Shown in pieces: positions 36,256 through 48,197 of a stretch of 64,000 bases of DNA (position 1 is the stretch's first letter; each line of letters opens with the position of its first letter). The position numbers and the translations under genes are program-made. Source of the stretch: Antitrichia curtipendula (taxonomy: Eukaryota; Streptophyta; Bryopsida; Hypnales; Leucodontaceae); contig OX579642.1 of the NCBI GenBank assembly GCA_951230915.1, positions 13,764,001 to 13,828,000 on the forward strand, read 5' to 3'. Under the pieces are notes generated by a model. That model worked only from the letters and a program-made list of their open reading frames with translations. It made no database searches and was not told the DNA's origin.

Positions 36256-37990
36256 CCTGCAAGAAATATAACTGACATTAGTATATAATGGAAGATCAAA
36301 TCCACGAGTGCAAGATACATTATACACGAAATTCTAAAAATTCATTGCCAAATTATCTTCGAGCCGAAGATATAAATTTATAGAATTCATCGTACAAGGA
36401 TATGAAGTCCCTCACAAGGGTGAGTGAAATGCAGGGTGAGTTACCTGACTATCTGAATACCCTGAAATTCATTCATTCTATATAATATACATAAAGATAA
36501 TAACATGAGAATCATTCAAATCAAACATGTCACAGACGAATCAGTAAAATACTAAAGCGTAGATTATTACCATCTAAACGAACATAAACATCTAGAGAAC
36601 AAGAGATATGATTCTATTCAAATGAATATGTCTGAAGTGATACCGCCAAAGACGATATCCAACCACCTCACAAATACTCAGAGTGAAAGGAAAGGATCAC
36701 TTCATCATCGACCTGAAGATAACTAAAATGTCAATAAATTCAAAGAGTAATACATTCATTTTCAATTACCAGAACTCAAACCAAACACGCCAGCTAATAC
36801 TTAAAAGAAGTATTATCCTCGATACGAAGATAAATGTGTATAGATCATTTACTAATGAATTGATTCAAATGATATATTTCAGGTCTTTGTGATGTATATT
36901 ACGAATTTGTAAGAGATACATATAAATGAATACTACCACGAATACCAGTTCTAACTCCGATTGGAGGATAAGATTCTTTGAATGCATTCAGAATAAATTC
37001 CAAACAAAAATTGGATAAATGTAATGAAATCAATTTGAAATAATTGATCTTTGACAATTTATCATCGACTCGAAGATAAAAACAAAAAACAGAAATTACG
37101 AGAATCTCTCCGAGAGTGAGGAAGAAGAATCCGGGTGTCCGTATTGGGAGAAAGTGAATCCAGTAATTACTAGTAACTAAATTATTTATCTTCGTGTCGA
37201 AGATAACTGTATGTACTCGAGAAAGTAAATTTGGCCTCTTCAAGTTTTACATTATTCTGATGTATTATCATAATGTGCATTATCATAAACTACTGACACT
37301 TATCTTCGACCCGAAGATAAATAGAATAGGGATTGTTGTTCATGATTATTCTCGAGCCGAGGATAAATATGATCACTCTTGCCCTGGTACTGACGTTCTC
37401 TCCGGATTCTTCGGCGTAAAAATAGGGGAGATCAAACCACGTGAAATTCGACACAGACCTTGGAATCTTTGGCGTCTGAGTGCTTACCGCTCAACACTAT
37501 CATTTGTAGTTGACAAATGGAGAACAAAAAACTGTACCTTGAACAACAATACGGTTTATAATCAAACAGATCTCAATGAAAGACACCAAACACAGAAACT
37601 TTGACAAGAAATACTGAAAAAAGAACCTGCAATTTACGAGAACTCAAGCGATACTAAGCCGCCAAGACACTACTAACTTCGCAAAGACAGAATGCTTTGA
37701 AAATGCACACGTTCAGAAGCCGCGCCGTAACAATGCATACAGGAGGCAAAGGAGGAACAAAAGACTGGAGACAAGAAATGAGGCAATATGGGAAGCTCAC
37801 GAGAGAGAGACGAAGAAGAAAGTGGCGGGATGACTAAGCGGGAAGTTTGAACGTTCCAAAATTTCAGGAAGTAGGGGAGGAGTATCTCCCTACTTTGGGG
37901 GCGTTGACATTCCTATCCCGCAAGTGTTGATAACGGGTTGCAATGGAATCCAACGTTCCACCGACCTCTATTCTTATAAATAGGCGAACT
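36256..37990 (-). promoter_or_regulatory. Leader/intron region and TATA box of the DUF7869-like gene, with palindromes
   Basis: Upstream of the start codon the minus strand has an acceptor at 36257. Six or so palindromes of the type TTATCYTCG-N3-CGARGATAA follow at about 36353, 36813, 37058, 37185, 37299 and 37346. Then comes a pyrimidine-rich leader (37.6-37.9 kb) and a TATTTATAAG TATA box at about 37974-37983. Several short ORFs lie here, none convincing. The palindromes avoid the coding region and could bind a regulator. Confidence 0.5.
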
Positions 37991-38178
37991 TTTACCATCG
38001 AAATTATTGCTAGCCGACTCTTGTCAGGGAATGAGGTATTTACAGAAATACTGCCACATGACATTTGTCATGGAAAGTAAGATTTTTTTGAATGGAATCT
38101 CACGTGCAGGAAATCCCTTACTTTAGAAATCGATTTCAGTGAAATAATTTTAAAAATTGTTGAACCTGTAAAGGTGCT

Positions 38179-38222
38179 TTTAGGGTTCAGGATTTAGGGT
38201 TTAGGATTTAGGGTTTAGGGGG
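38179..38222 (+). repeat. Interstitial TTTAGGG-type repeat array
   Basis: About six units of TTTAGGG, with variants TTTAGGA and TTCAGGA. It lies about 200 bp upstream of the DUF7869-like promoter and has the same orientation as the two units at 33015. The array could be a telomere-repair scar, a telo-box cluster or an element boundary. Confidence 0.75.
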
Positions 38223-38440
38223 CTCATGGTATAGGAGCAAAAGCTATGCCACCAAAATCTCAAAATAGTGAAGCTTGGTCAACAAAAATAATCATAAGGA
38301 TTTGAATTTACAAATTATAAAATTATTTTGTTATAGATTATATTTTGGACTATATATGAATAGATTGATTCATTTCATTTGGATTAGTATGGATAAGATG
38401 TAGAGCATCTTGGTCAGGACAGTTATAGCGTATTTTTTAA

Positions 38441-39076
38441 CCCCTAAATGCCCAAGGCCTGTTTTGAGCTGCTTGAAATTTGCTCTAAATTGAACAAAAT
38501 GCCAACATTTTGATAAGTTGTATCAATTTTTTTTGAATTATAACCGTACAAATTCAACCTAGACATGTTAGAAATCTCATAGGAAAAAAAAACACAGCAA
38601 TATCACTTATGGAATGAATGATTATAATGTTTGACTATGAGGGTGTTAAAATTGCACAAATCTTTCAATCCTCTTTTCACAAGTCAAATCTAAAAAGTTG
38701 GTGACCAAAAAAATATGATGTTAAAGGGCCTAACATGTATAACCCCAATCAATTTATGGCTTCTTAAAATCTACTCTATAACTTTTTTAAATGAATTTGA
38801 ATGTGATTTTTTCTCCAAGATCTAGTGTATTTGAGGCTCATTTCCAAGAGCTCTCAACACTACGGGAAGTCAAGATTGCAATGGGTACCCTTGCACAAAA
38901 TCTTGAGTAGAAAAATCACTATCATTTACTTTCAAGATCAGATTTTTAATGCTGAAACTAGACTTCAAGAAGAACTTTCCAAAAATATAAACTATTAAAA
39001 ATAGCAACTTGGTTAGATTTTATTTAACTTCAAAGTTTTGCAAACACCAGATTTGGGTGCCTCGGGCATTTAGGGG
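38441..39076. mobile_element. TTAA-flanked non-autonomous transposon, family B, intact (636 bp)
   Basis: TTAA stands at 38437-38440 and 39077-39080. The ends are CCCCTAAATGCCCAAGGCC and, inverted, CCCCTAAATGCCCGAGGCAC. This uninterrupted copy defines family B and shows what the interrupted copy at 2897-4495 looked like. It has no ORF. Confidence 0.75.
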
Positions 39077-40561
39077 TTAAAGAACATCATATTGAATCTA
39101 TTTTTTAGCTTTCAATTCAATCCTTCAATCTAATTTCTAGAGTAATTCAAAGTGTATAGTGGAAAAATTTAATGTTGAGCATTCAAATTCTTATTATCAT
39201 GTTTAGTAAGGTAAGAAAACCGAAGCTTGTTTTTATTAAAATAATTATAAAATAATGAACAAAATACAATTCTGGATGAATGGACACAAAAATTATTTGA
39301 ATCAATAGAATAAATTATAAATTAATTTGTGCCTTCAAATACATCTTCAACTCTCGAAGCTTTAATTATTTCTAGTTCTTAGTTTTTATTAAAATACTAT
39401 CTTTGTGGGTGAAGGAACACTCAAATTATTTGAAACAATAGTTCTCTTGGCACTTTGTGTGTCTTCATTTTTTGGCCTCAATTGTGTGACATCATGAATC
39501 TATTGATTCCTTATTTATGTTGTGGTTTCATCTAATGACTTCAGTCGTTTGGCCACAGAATTTTATAGTGAAGCTATGTCTTTATTTCATAGCCTTAGTG
39601 AAATGGCCTCAAAATTCTATTGCCTAATCTCGTATATTTGTCTTTTCACAAGTTGTATAGCATACATTCGGCAGTACACTGATACATATTACCATATATC
39701 AACTAAAACAATTCCAACCTATGTCAAGTACATTGGAAGATATTTGCATTTAAAGTGAATTTTTTTTTTCCATCTTCCTACAATAAATTATAAGACTTGA
39801 ATACTCTTTAACTTATAATTTATGCAATTGAATTTGGATTTTGAATTAATTTTTTTTAATGGAGACATGAATTGATAATTTAGCCTCTACAGGACCAAGG
39901 CCATTTTGGGGGTCAAAATCACTCGAAAATGTCATTTCTATTGCATTCATCCAAAAAAAAATTTGTTTTAAAGAATCTAATTGTAAGATCTTGTACTTCG
40001 CTTCTTTGAGATCGTGTGGTGAAAATTGCATAAAGTTTGACTATACAAATTGAAGATTATCAGCATTTGAAGTTCAAAACTCTTTTTATTTTTAACATTG
40101 ACCTGCAACTGTAGATGACTTTGACTATTATTTCTGGAATTTTTTAGACGAATCTAAACTTTGAATTAAAAAAACATTGTGGTAAATAATTGATTTGATA
40201 GTCTTGGAATATTTTTAAAAAAAACACGCATTTGATTTTCATTCTTTAAAAAATTGTTAGGTAGATGTAAGTGTAAGATCGAAAGAAAAAATAAATTATT
40301 AATAGCTCAAAGATGGGCTCTAGATGCACAAAGAAATAGCTGGGGATTTTCACAATTTTTTTATTTCTAGACTGCTCCAAAGTCCAGAAATAGTTAAATG
40401 TGGCATGATTGAAACACAATAATTTCAATGGTATTACTAAGATTGTTTTAGCAAACAATCTTAAACTTTTTAAACAATTTTCTTGAAAAATTATAAAAAA
40501 TTTCATTCAAAATGAATCCTCCAAGTTAATTTTTTAAGAAGATGCCTAAATAGCCCTTTAA

Positions 40562-41921
40562 CCCCTGAAGCCCCAATGGTCCTACTAGGGTCAAAATGCG
40601 ACTTTGAGTACTAGGCTCATACGGTTTCAATATTCATTATTTACAAAAAAAAATTCTGAAGCTAGAAAAACACACAAGTTTCTTGGCAATATGATTTTTA
40701 TTTCAATCAGTGTCCGGAAATAGAAGTTATTGCACAAAAAGTAAAAAATAGAGGACAGCTGCCAAATAGCCCCCAAAAAATCACAAAAAATCAAAATAAT
40801 TTAAAAACAATTTTGTAACACATTATAATTTTTTGAATTATTTTGTTCACGATGTAAAAATTTCTAACACATTAATGTAGAACTCCTTAACACATTAATA
40901 TGTAAAACTTCTTTAGTTAACACATTATGTTCTTGATAAAAATCCTTTTGTCCAACTTTGAATGTGAATTCCTAAAAGACCAAAGTGTGTTTTTTCGCAG
41001 CATAGCGATTTTGGGCAACTCACTACGAATGGAATTTATATTTTTTTTCTTTGAAATTTTCATACAACACGTGCTCGAGGAGTACCTTAAAGGCCCAACA
41101 ATTTTCATAACTTTTGACTACATGGTTAAAAAGTTATTGCATGATATGTCATTTTCAGTCCTTGGCGGGCAGCACGGGCAGCAAAAAATAATTCTTTATA
41201 AATCACTTCTTAAGAAAATAAAAATTTGAAATTGGTTAATCAGATTTATATGTACATAGAAAGCTTTGAATCATTCCATTTAGATCTATGGGTCCAAAAC
41301 TATGAGGATTCTTAGTTTAAGGGTAGTTATGCAATCTCAACTCTAAAATAAACTTTGAAGTCCTTTATTAAACTCAGTTTTCAATTTTTTTGAAAAAAAA
41401 TAAAAACATTGGGTGTACATTGTTTATTACAACATTACAACCGTTGGGATTGGCATTTTTCAATGCCATAAATAAATTCTTCAGAAATTAGTATTTAGAA
41501 TCATTTTCTACTTCTTTGTACTTACTATTTTTTGTCAATTCAAACACTATTATCTTGCAATCCACATGGTGGAGAATTCTGAAATTTTTTCCACATCTTC
41601 TTAAACAAGTTTACTACAAGATCCTATAGTTACATGTGTCCAAAAATGTTTTTTTTTCTAAAATTTGGCACTAGTATTAGAAATGGCAGTTTTGGAGCGT
41701 TTCTGGTGAAAACATACTAGTCAGAAATATGTAAGAGTTAACATCTTCCAATCCGTATGGAAAATTTTGATGAAATTTTTCTCACATGACTTTAGACAAG
41801 TGAAGTATACAATCCTATGGTTAGATTCTAAAAAAATGTCTTTTTGCTGTCTTAAGTGAATGCAACGCAAATGGCAATTTTGAGTGTTTAGGGCAATAAA
41901 ATAACCTTCGGGCTTTAGGGA
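40562..41921. mobile_element. TTAA-flanked transposon, middle of the nest
   Basis: TTAA stands at 40558-40561 and 41922-41925. The ends are CCCCTGAAGCCCCAATGG and, inverted, TCCCTAAAGCCCGAAGG. It is in turn split at 41738 by the element at 40969-41737. With that removed, ACTTTGAATG-TTAA-CATCTTCCAATCC is collinear, on the other strand, with GGAAGATATTAGCATTCAAAGT at about 12170. Confidence 0.65.
40969..41737. mobile_element. TTAA-type transposon, innermost of the nest (769 bp)
   Basis: The left flank TGAA is a drifted TTAA, and the right TTAA is at 41738-41741. The ends TTCCTAAAAGACCAAAG and, at the right, GTGAAAACATACTAGTC...GTAAGAG match, in inverse, the element at 11156-12100. It is the youngest insertion of the three. 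Confidence 0.65.
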
Positions 41922-42282
41922 TTAAACAAGATTGTCCTTATCCTTTTCATCACCAATCCTATTTGAATAAATTTTATCAATTTATATGAAGAAGAAATAT
42001 AATATTTATGAAAAAACATAATGACTAATAAATATGACATAAGTCATAATTATTATGACTTTCTGCGATTTTTTCTGCATTGCCCATTAAGTTTAGTTTT
42101 AGGCTTTTTGTGGTATGACTTTTACTCCCGCGCACCAACCGAAATAAAAATTATATTTCCACAAAGCTAATAAATGTTTCTATTTGCTCAGAAAGTTTTG
42201 AAAATTTTCACCAAAAATGGAGGCCATAGGAACCGAACCAAAATCTACTTTATCCCCTAAAGGGACAATGGTCCTTTAGAGG

Positions 42283-44040
42283 TTAAGAAAAATTAATTGA
42301 AAACAAATATATTCATTTTTCAAAGATCTACAAAAATGTAATCTACAAGAAATAAATTTTATAAAAATTATTTCAAATTAATATTGTGATTTATTTATTG
42401 CTTGTGGTTGACTACTTTGAGCTTTGTGCAGCAAAATTATTGCAATTTTATTAAAAACTATATTTACAAAATAAAATTTCAAAAAACTTGTTCCCAAAAT
42501 TGAGATAATAGGATTTGCACGGAACCTTCAATTGTCACCCAATGAGACGCTTGGGACTTGAGGGGTTATGGAGTTAATCAAAATAGAATGAATACAAACC
42601 TTTTGAACAAACATCAATCCATGTAATAAAATACAAAAATTTAGTGAGTTTTTTAAAGTAAATTTACTAAGATGATGACTTTGGAATGTAAATTGAAAAA
42701 ATCTTATCATTTGCAGTAATTCCCTTTTTGAATGTTTTTGTTTATAATTGTGAAGAAAATACTTTTAGTTTGTATTTGTTTAAGTTCATTGTTTCGTTCC
42801 TTATTTTTGCAAGAAGGTGATCTATTTTGTCAACCATTCTTCAGATTCTCACATTTGTGTCATTGTGTGAGGATTGAATTTCTACTGCCAAGGTCTTCAA
42901 AGCTAGAAAGGGTCCCAAAATTTTCATTCTTCAATATATAGAAAATAAGGGAGCTCTAAATTCAATGCCTATTTTTATACCATTAAATAAAAATGATAGT
43001 ACAACAATTGAACATACATTTTATATAAATCAAAATGTTGTTTTGTTAATAATTTAGTATGAATTTGATTATGCCATCTGCGAAAGGTTACATCTCTTCG
43101 TGTTTATGGTTTTGATTTTTTTTGCATGATATGTATATTTGAATGTTTTGTAGTTTATTCATGTATCTCTCATCACTTTCATATTGAATTCCAAATATAT
43201 TCACAAAATAATTTTATATAAGATACATGAAGATATCATATTAAAAATGTAAAATCATGTGGAAGCCATTGACTTGGGCACGAAGGTGGATCATACTTTA
43301 GGTTGCTTAAAGGTCTTCAAATTATTAATTTGATTCGTGGTAAATAATATTATTAAATCCAATCATTAAACATAGATTTTTATTAAAAGCCACTATTCAT
43401 ACCAAGTCTTTTTGTAAATATTCATGAGTTTGATGCAATTTTATTCTTGTAGAATTTGTTCTCCTTACATCCATAAAAATGTTATTATTTTCACTTTGCC
43501 TTCCAAACAATGTAGTACTTCACAAGTTATGATGATAATAATTAAAATGCCGAAAGCAATGAATTTGAGAATTAGGTGAAGTGCATATTTTCATATCAAA
43601 TGACAATGTTGAAATGCATGGAATGCCTTTTATGAATCTATTATTGCATTCACATGACTATTTGATTGATATTATAATGGAAATTTAATCACTTGTCATG
43701 CATCTAGAATCTAAGACAAACAAATCTTTTATCTATTACAAAATCACATGAGCATTACATACTAGAGAAGACTTCGTCTATGCAATAAAATTAAATTTTT
43801 GTAATTATAGCATTAAGTCATTCAAATGAATTTGTGTGTCATAGCTTTTGCTCCAACAATTAACAAGGTGACAAAACAATTTATTTTTCGAATAACCGAC
43901 CCGTTGTTCAATGGTTAAAAAATTTCAAACACCAAAATATAAAATAATTCACTTCATGAATGAGTAAATAACTGGACTTGGTACTTGAAAAAACGGTTTA
44001 GTATGGGTATTGGAGGAAATTAGTCAGTAAAACTAAAAAC
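42283..44040. other. AT-rich stretch, one orphan TTAA-element end
   Basis: At 42550-42569 GCTTGGGACTTGAGGGG followed by TTAT looks like the right end of a further TTAA element. Its left end is not obvious. The rest, to about 44.0 kb, is AT-rich with no coding signal. Confidence 0.3.
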
Positions 44041-44157
44041 TACAACTTGCCGAACACTCGTGTGGAGAAGGAACTTAAAATTGCAACTTTGGGGTCCCGG
44101 ACTACAAGTTCGGAACTGGTCCGGGAGGTCAACGCAAGGCCGGAGGAGGTTTGGATA

Positions 44158-44223
44158 GAGGTTCGGTTACAGGCCTGGGAGGTTCGGGAAGAGGTTTGGT
44201 TGCAGGCCTGGGAGGTCGTCACT
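44158..44223 (+). repeat. Two tandem 33-bp units in a GC-rich island
   Basis: GAGGTTCGGTTACAGGCCTG... and GAGGTTTGGTTGCAGGCCTG... are consecutive 33-bp units. A degenerate third unit lies just upstream. They sit in a GC-rich island at 44040-44630, whose ORFs read as low-complexity Cys/Arg/Val-rich protein. I would not call them genes. Confidence 0.6.
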
Positions 44224-44639
44224 CCCGTTTGGCGGCGCAGCTTCATTTTCCGTGACTTTGCAGGTTGTTCTCGTTAGTGGCGCGAATCACTAGGTTGTTG
44301 GGTCGATTCTTGAGTGTCGTTGTTGAAGTTCAATTACTCGTGTGCTTCAATCTCTAGGTTCTTGGATTTCGAAGTCTCTGTGTGTTGCGCGAGAAGTGTG
44401 GTGCGTGAGAAGCCACCGAATTCGGAGAAGCTTGGTTCCTCGATCCCCACGGTGCATTCTCCAACCACACGTTGTCTGCGATTTGGGGTGTGCGCCACTT
44501 GTTTGTGGGTTTCGTGTGCTGCGCGGAGGAGGTTGGTGTTGGTGTGCTCAGTGTGCTGCGCGGTGTCGGGTAGAGAGGAGCGCGCTTAGGGAACACACGA
44601 GGTGTCTGGCTGCAGGTTGTGAGTGTAGATGAAAGGTAA

Positions 44640-46050
44640 ATAGCAAAACTTGAATCTTCACTTAATCTTTTCTTCAATCTTCGCTTGATCTTCACTTCAA
44701 TCTTTCGTTGACCTATCATGTGGTGGTTCTATAGGGCCAAAGATAAGGGTGTGTTATAAAAACAAGGCCTCGGACGGGTAAAACGGGACGGCCAAACCAC
44801 GAGTTGGCCGTCCAAAAGATTGGCTCCTAAAATCAAACCCACGGTGACCAGGAAGCGCCTTTCACCGGTGGGAACAACAAATAAGATCAACCATGTGGGC
44901 CATTAACCCCACTTCGTCGCCACAAACACGAAAAGGAGCGCTTACTGGATAACCACGGCTCGCAACAGGTTTACAATGCAGAAATTGAATTGCAACTAGC
45001 CTCCAAATCCGGCTAGGAATAACAGAAATGAAAACGAACCACAAGCCACAACACACTGGAGACCCTCAAAGCTCCTCAAATCTTCATCTTCAAGTCTTCA
45101 AGTCTTCAAGCCTTCACATCTTCAAAAATATCTTCAAAACTCTAAAAGAACTCCAACTTCACCCTCAAACTACCTAAACTCCACTCAAAAAAAGAAGGCA
45201 GCAGACCTTCCTATGCTTCCATATTCATAACTTTTGCATTTCTTCTTCAAATTAAAAGATTGATAGCTTTTCTGAGAGCTAACAAAACTTCCTATCACTC
45301 CTACAACTTTCAAGTCATTCCAAAACTCTGTCCAACTTCTATGACCTCTCAAAGTTTCGGTCCATATATGGTAAAAACAAGAGACTCTCTCACCTTCCCA
45401 CACTTACAACTCACTCATAAATGCACCAAATTGAATGAATGATAGCTTTATAAAAAGCTAACAACATGTACTACACTCCATCGAAGTTTCATTTTAAACA
45501 AAGGACCTGTCTGTTTTCTATGGTCGGTCGAAGTCTTAGCCCCTCTTCATAGGAGGTAGCAGACCTCCCTCCACTCAAACAAGCATAAATCTCAACTTGC
45601 AACTTCAAATAAAGCAAGAGAGAACAATTTGGAAAGCTAACAGTATGATAAACAACTTCTTCAATTTTCATTACCAAATTCCAAAAACCCAATACACCAT
45701 GAGCTTCCAAACACTCGGTTCCCCCAAAACAACATTGGGAGAGAAGATGAATAGTGTCCATCTTTTCCTCCCCTTTTCCAACACCTTTTGCCCCACCTAA
45801 ACAAGTGTACATCAGCCCTTAACTCCCTCCTAAAGTCAACTTACACCTAATGGCCTTCATATTTGGCCCCACATCTATATCTTTATCTTTAACTTAGAAG
45901 GAAAATCACTTCAAAGTCCAAACTATTTCCATTCTTTCCTTCTACAACTATAACCAAACAAAATAGTTTCAACAAAATACTTCAAATATGGATTGAAGTA
46001 CTAACATTAAACCAATGCCTATTAGAGGTAAAAAACTAGAATTCCAAGAC
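44640..46050. other. Non-coding; internal repeats, no gene
   Basis: 45240-45300 and 45425-45470 share the word GATAGCTTT...AAAGCTAACAA, suggesting a degenerate tandem. The minus-strand ORF at 45489-45812 has no recognisable features. The end of the small gene at 46056 lies just beyond. Confidence 0.25.
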
Positions 46051-46055
46051 TAGTT

Positions 46056-46514
46056 TTACTCCATCTGCAAGAACTTGAGAATGCGCTTGATAGTCGCAGC
46101 GATGTAATCAACACGACCCGCCTTCGTTAAAGGATTCATTGGCCCTTCTAACCAACGATGGTGACCACGACTTCCTTCAGTAGGCTTCATCATACAGTAA
46201 TATTGATCGACGTTGAGACCTTCGAAACATCCTTCAAATGTCACATCTCGACTGCCAGGCTCAACACATCCAACCTGCAACAAAATCATCAGTGCTCGAG
46301 CGTCACGTTGAAGATTCCCGTGCCCTTGCCGCTCCACACGAGGTTGCTTTGGCGGACGAGAAGGCCCAGCTTCTTCTTGTGGACGCTCATGCGGCGGCGC
46401 AAGACTTAGTGGCAGAAGAGATTGATCCGGTAGTTGTGACAATGAAAATTCAAATCCAGGCTCCGATTCTACTTCTTCCTCTTGGGACTCTGAAAAAACC
46501 CTCCAGTTCGACAT
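46056..46514 (-). CDS. Small hypothetical protein of the palindrome-bearing region
   Basis: A 152-residue protein starting MSNWRVFSESQEEE. I chose this ATG over the one ten codons upstream. A TATTTAAAAGG box lies at about 46577-46586, which leaves a normal leader. The N-terminal half is acidic and Pro/Ser-rich (disordered). The C-terminal half is compact, with GHHRWLEGP and a helix, AGRVDYIAATIKRILKFL. I recognise no family. It is divergent from the ParB-like gene at 48198 and could share a regulatory region with it. The continuous frame and good promoter spacing support a real gene. Confidence 0.45.
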   Translation of the reverse strand: MSNWRVFSESQEEEVESEPGFEFSLSQLPDQSLLPLSLAPPHERPQEEAGPSRPPKQPRVERQGHGNLQRDARALMILLQVGCVEPGSRDVTFEGCFEGLNVDQYYCMMKPTEGSRGHHRWLEGPMNPLTKAGRVDYIAATIKRILKFLQME

Positions 46515-47540
46515 TTTGACTATAAAGTGGAAAATTAATATCACTAATGGACTTCAATGAAACTCTAAAGCAAAGCCGTCCTTTTAAATAGATAACATGT
46601 ACCTCCACGAAACGTCATCTTGAAGTTATTCAACAAAATAGCGTCACCATGAAGCTATTCAACAATACATATTATAATATGTTTTTGTACTATGAACAAA
46701 TTTACAACAGGACAGCGGAGAAGCTTCGCGGCGGTTTTCACTTTCTTCTGCAAGTTTGCGGTTGCAATTGCGCGCTTCTTTCTCCTAGGTTGTGAGTTCT
46801 CTACCTCATCTGTATTGCTGTATTGGTCATGATATTATGTAAATGCTCTTGTGTTAGAATTGTTTGGGGTGTTTAGATGCAAGTGAAAGTTCGTTGTCAA
46901 AACTGAAGCTACAGATTTAAACTTTGAGCAAACTTGCTCAGGCTGGGGTGTATGTGTTGATGCAAGAACGATCGATTTGCTCCGATGTAACGAACTTGAT
47001 TACGAACTTTGAGCGAACTTGCTTGTGCTGTATCTGTTGATGCAAGAATTTTGTTTGTTGCGTGGAGAAAGTACTTGCTCAGGGTGTAGGGGTCACTGCA
47101 TAAATTCGGATTGTGGCTAGCCAGGGTTCATTCCTTTTGATGCTAAGGTTTTGAGGTTTAGGGTGACTTCACAAGCTTGTTGTTTTCAAGATTTTCAACT
47201 TCATTACTGTGTTGTGTTTCTTCAATGTGTGGTTTAGTTTTCACTAGTTTCTGTTACTTGTTCCTTGAATTCATGCAGTGTTTGTCCAAGTTCTCGTGAA
47301 ATGTGACATCATTTCTAACGATCTAAGTCTTCTTATGTGCAGATTTTGTAGTGCACAACACTTGAGTTGCGATTTAATTTTGTGTAGACGAAGCAGTCGA
47401 AGATAAGAAATTCCTGCTTCCAAACTCTATCAGTCTTTTTTGTTTGTTTTTGGTAGTTCACATCATGCAATAGTTTTGGGTAAGAACTTAGGGTTTTGAA
47501 CTCGATATTCACAATCTAAAACCGTCACACCTGTTTGAAA

Positions 47541-47808
47541 CCATGCTGGAGCCGGAGATAATTATCTTCGGACCGAGGATAATCGTGCTCGGACCGACGA
47601 TGGTTATCTTCGTCTCGAGCATAGAGATGCTGGAGCCGGAGATAATTATCCTCGGTTCGAGGATAATCATGCTTGGACCGGTGATGGTTATCCTCGGCAC
47701 GAGGATAATTGTGCTCGAACATAGTTATCCTTGAGCCGAAGATAACTATCACCAGTCCAAGCATGATTATCCTTGAGCCGAGGATAATTATCTCTGGCTC
47801 CAGCATGG
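47541..47808. repeat. Array of palindromes arranged as a large inverted repeat
   Basis: A unit of about 90 bp starts GCTGGAGCCGGAGATAATTA and contains two or three short palindromes. It occurs twice in direct orientation (from 47543 and 47629) and once inverted (to 47806, ending ATCTCTGGCTCCAGCAT). The outer ends pair with each other. The short ORFs seen on both strands are a consequence of the symmetry. Confidence 0.75.
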
Positions 47809-47907
47809 GTGAAATCCTCATATACATCAGAAACTACAAACACAATATCCAAAGACAATCCGAACCATTAAAAACCCAAACCAAAATACAAAACAACACA
47901 AATAATA

Positions 47908-48145
47908 TTATCCTCGAACCGAGGATAAATATACAGGTCCGCAGAAATACATACTAATCACGGGCGACAACAACCATGATATATAATGTAAGTAACCTAA
48001 GGCAAGGGATGACTATCCTCACAAAGAAGATTATCCTCGGGTCGAAGATAACCCAAGGCAATGTAGATTCTCCTAAAAGAACACAATCTACCGTAGAAAA
48101 CTGATGAGAAGGTTGTTACGACAATTATCCTCGGACCGAAGATAA
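47908..48145. repeat. Three further dispersed palindromes
   Basis: TTATCCTCGAACCGAGGATAA-type sites lie at about 47908-47929, 48031-48051 and 48125-48145. The half-sites (TTATCCTCGG and CGAAGATAA) are constant, and the central two or three bases vary. There is AT-rich unrelated sequence between them. Confidence 0.8.
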
Positions 48146-48197
48146 TCCTACAGAAAATCGCTAACGTGATGTTCCACTACTTGCAGATTACCTCAGA

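Larger units (their letters stand above)
39884..42282. mobile_element. TTAA-type transposon family A, outermost of a three-deep nest
   Basis: The drifted left end CCTCTACAGGACCAAGGCC is followed by the family A interior (AAGATCTTGTACTTCG and so on). The right end is CCCTAAAGGGACAATGGTCC-TTTAGAGG before TTAA (42283-42286). It is split at GCCC-TTAA-ACAAGATTGTCC by the element at 40562-41921. Other family A copies read through this point (GCCCAAAAAACAAGATTGTCC near 27820). Confidence 0.6.
46600..48197 (+). promoter_or_regulatory. Divergent promoter and 5' intron of the ParB-like gene
   Basis: This region holds no ORF of note. Between 47541 and 48145 there are about ten palindromes in the TTATCYTCG-N3-CGARGATAA style, densest at 47541-47808. 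A splice acceptor (CCACTACTTGCAG at about 48173-48185) lies just before the ATG at 48198, so the palindromes are probably in a leader intron or promoter. The same arrangement occurs upstream of the DUF7869-like gene. Confidence 0.5.

Noticed and set aside
38179..38222. True chromosome end
   Set aside because: The TTTAGGG run is short and degenerate, with complex sequence on both sides. It is interstitial.
44314..44719. Cys/Arg-rich ORFs in the GC-rich island
   Set aside because: Three overlapping frames on both strands are open at once, which reflects composition rather than coding.
47509..47957. Short ORFs on both strands of Ile/Pro-rich protein
   Set aside because: They are translations of the palindrome array; symmetry produces open frames on both strands. 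No real protein is implied.
47541..48145. CRISPR-like array
   Set aside because: The short repeats are palindromic and regular-looking, but spacing is uneven, orientation is mixed, the repeats vary in the centre, and the gene context is eukaryotic with introns. No cas genes are present.
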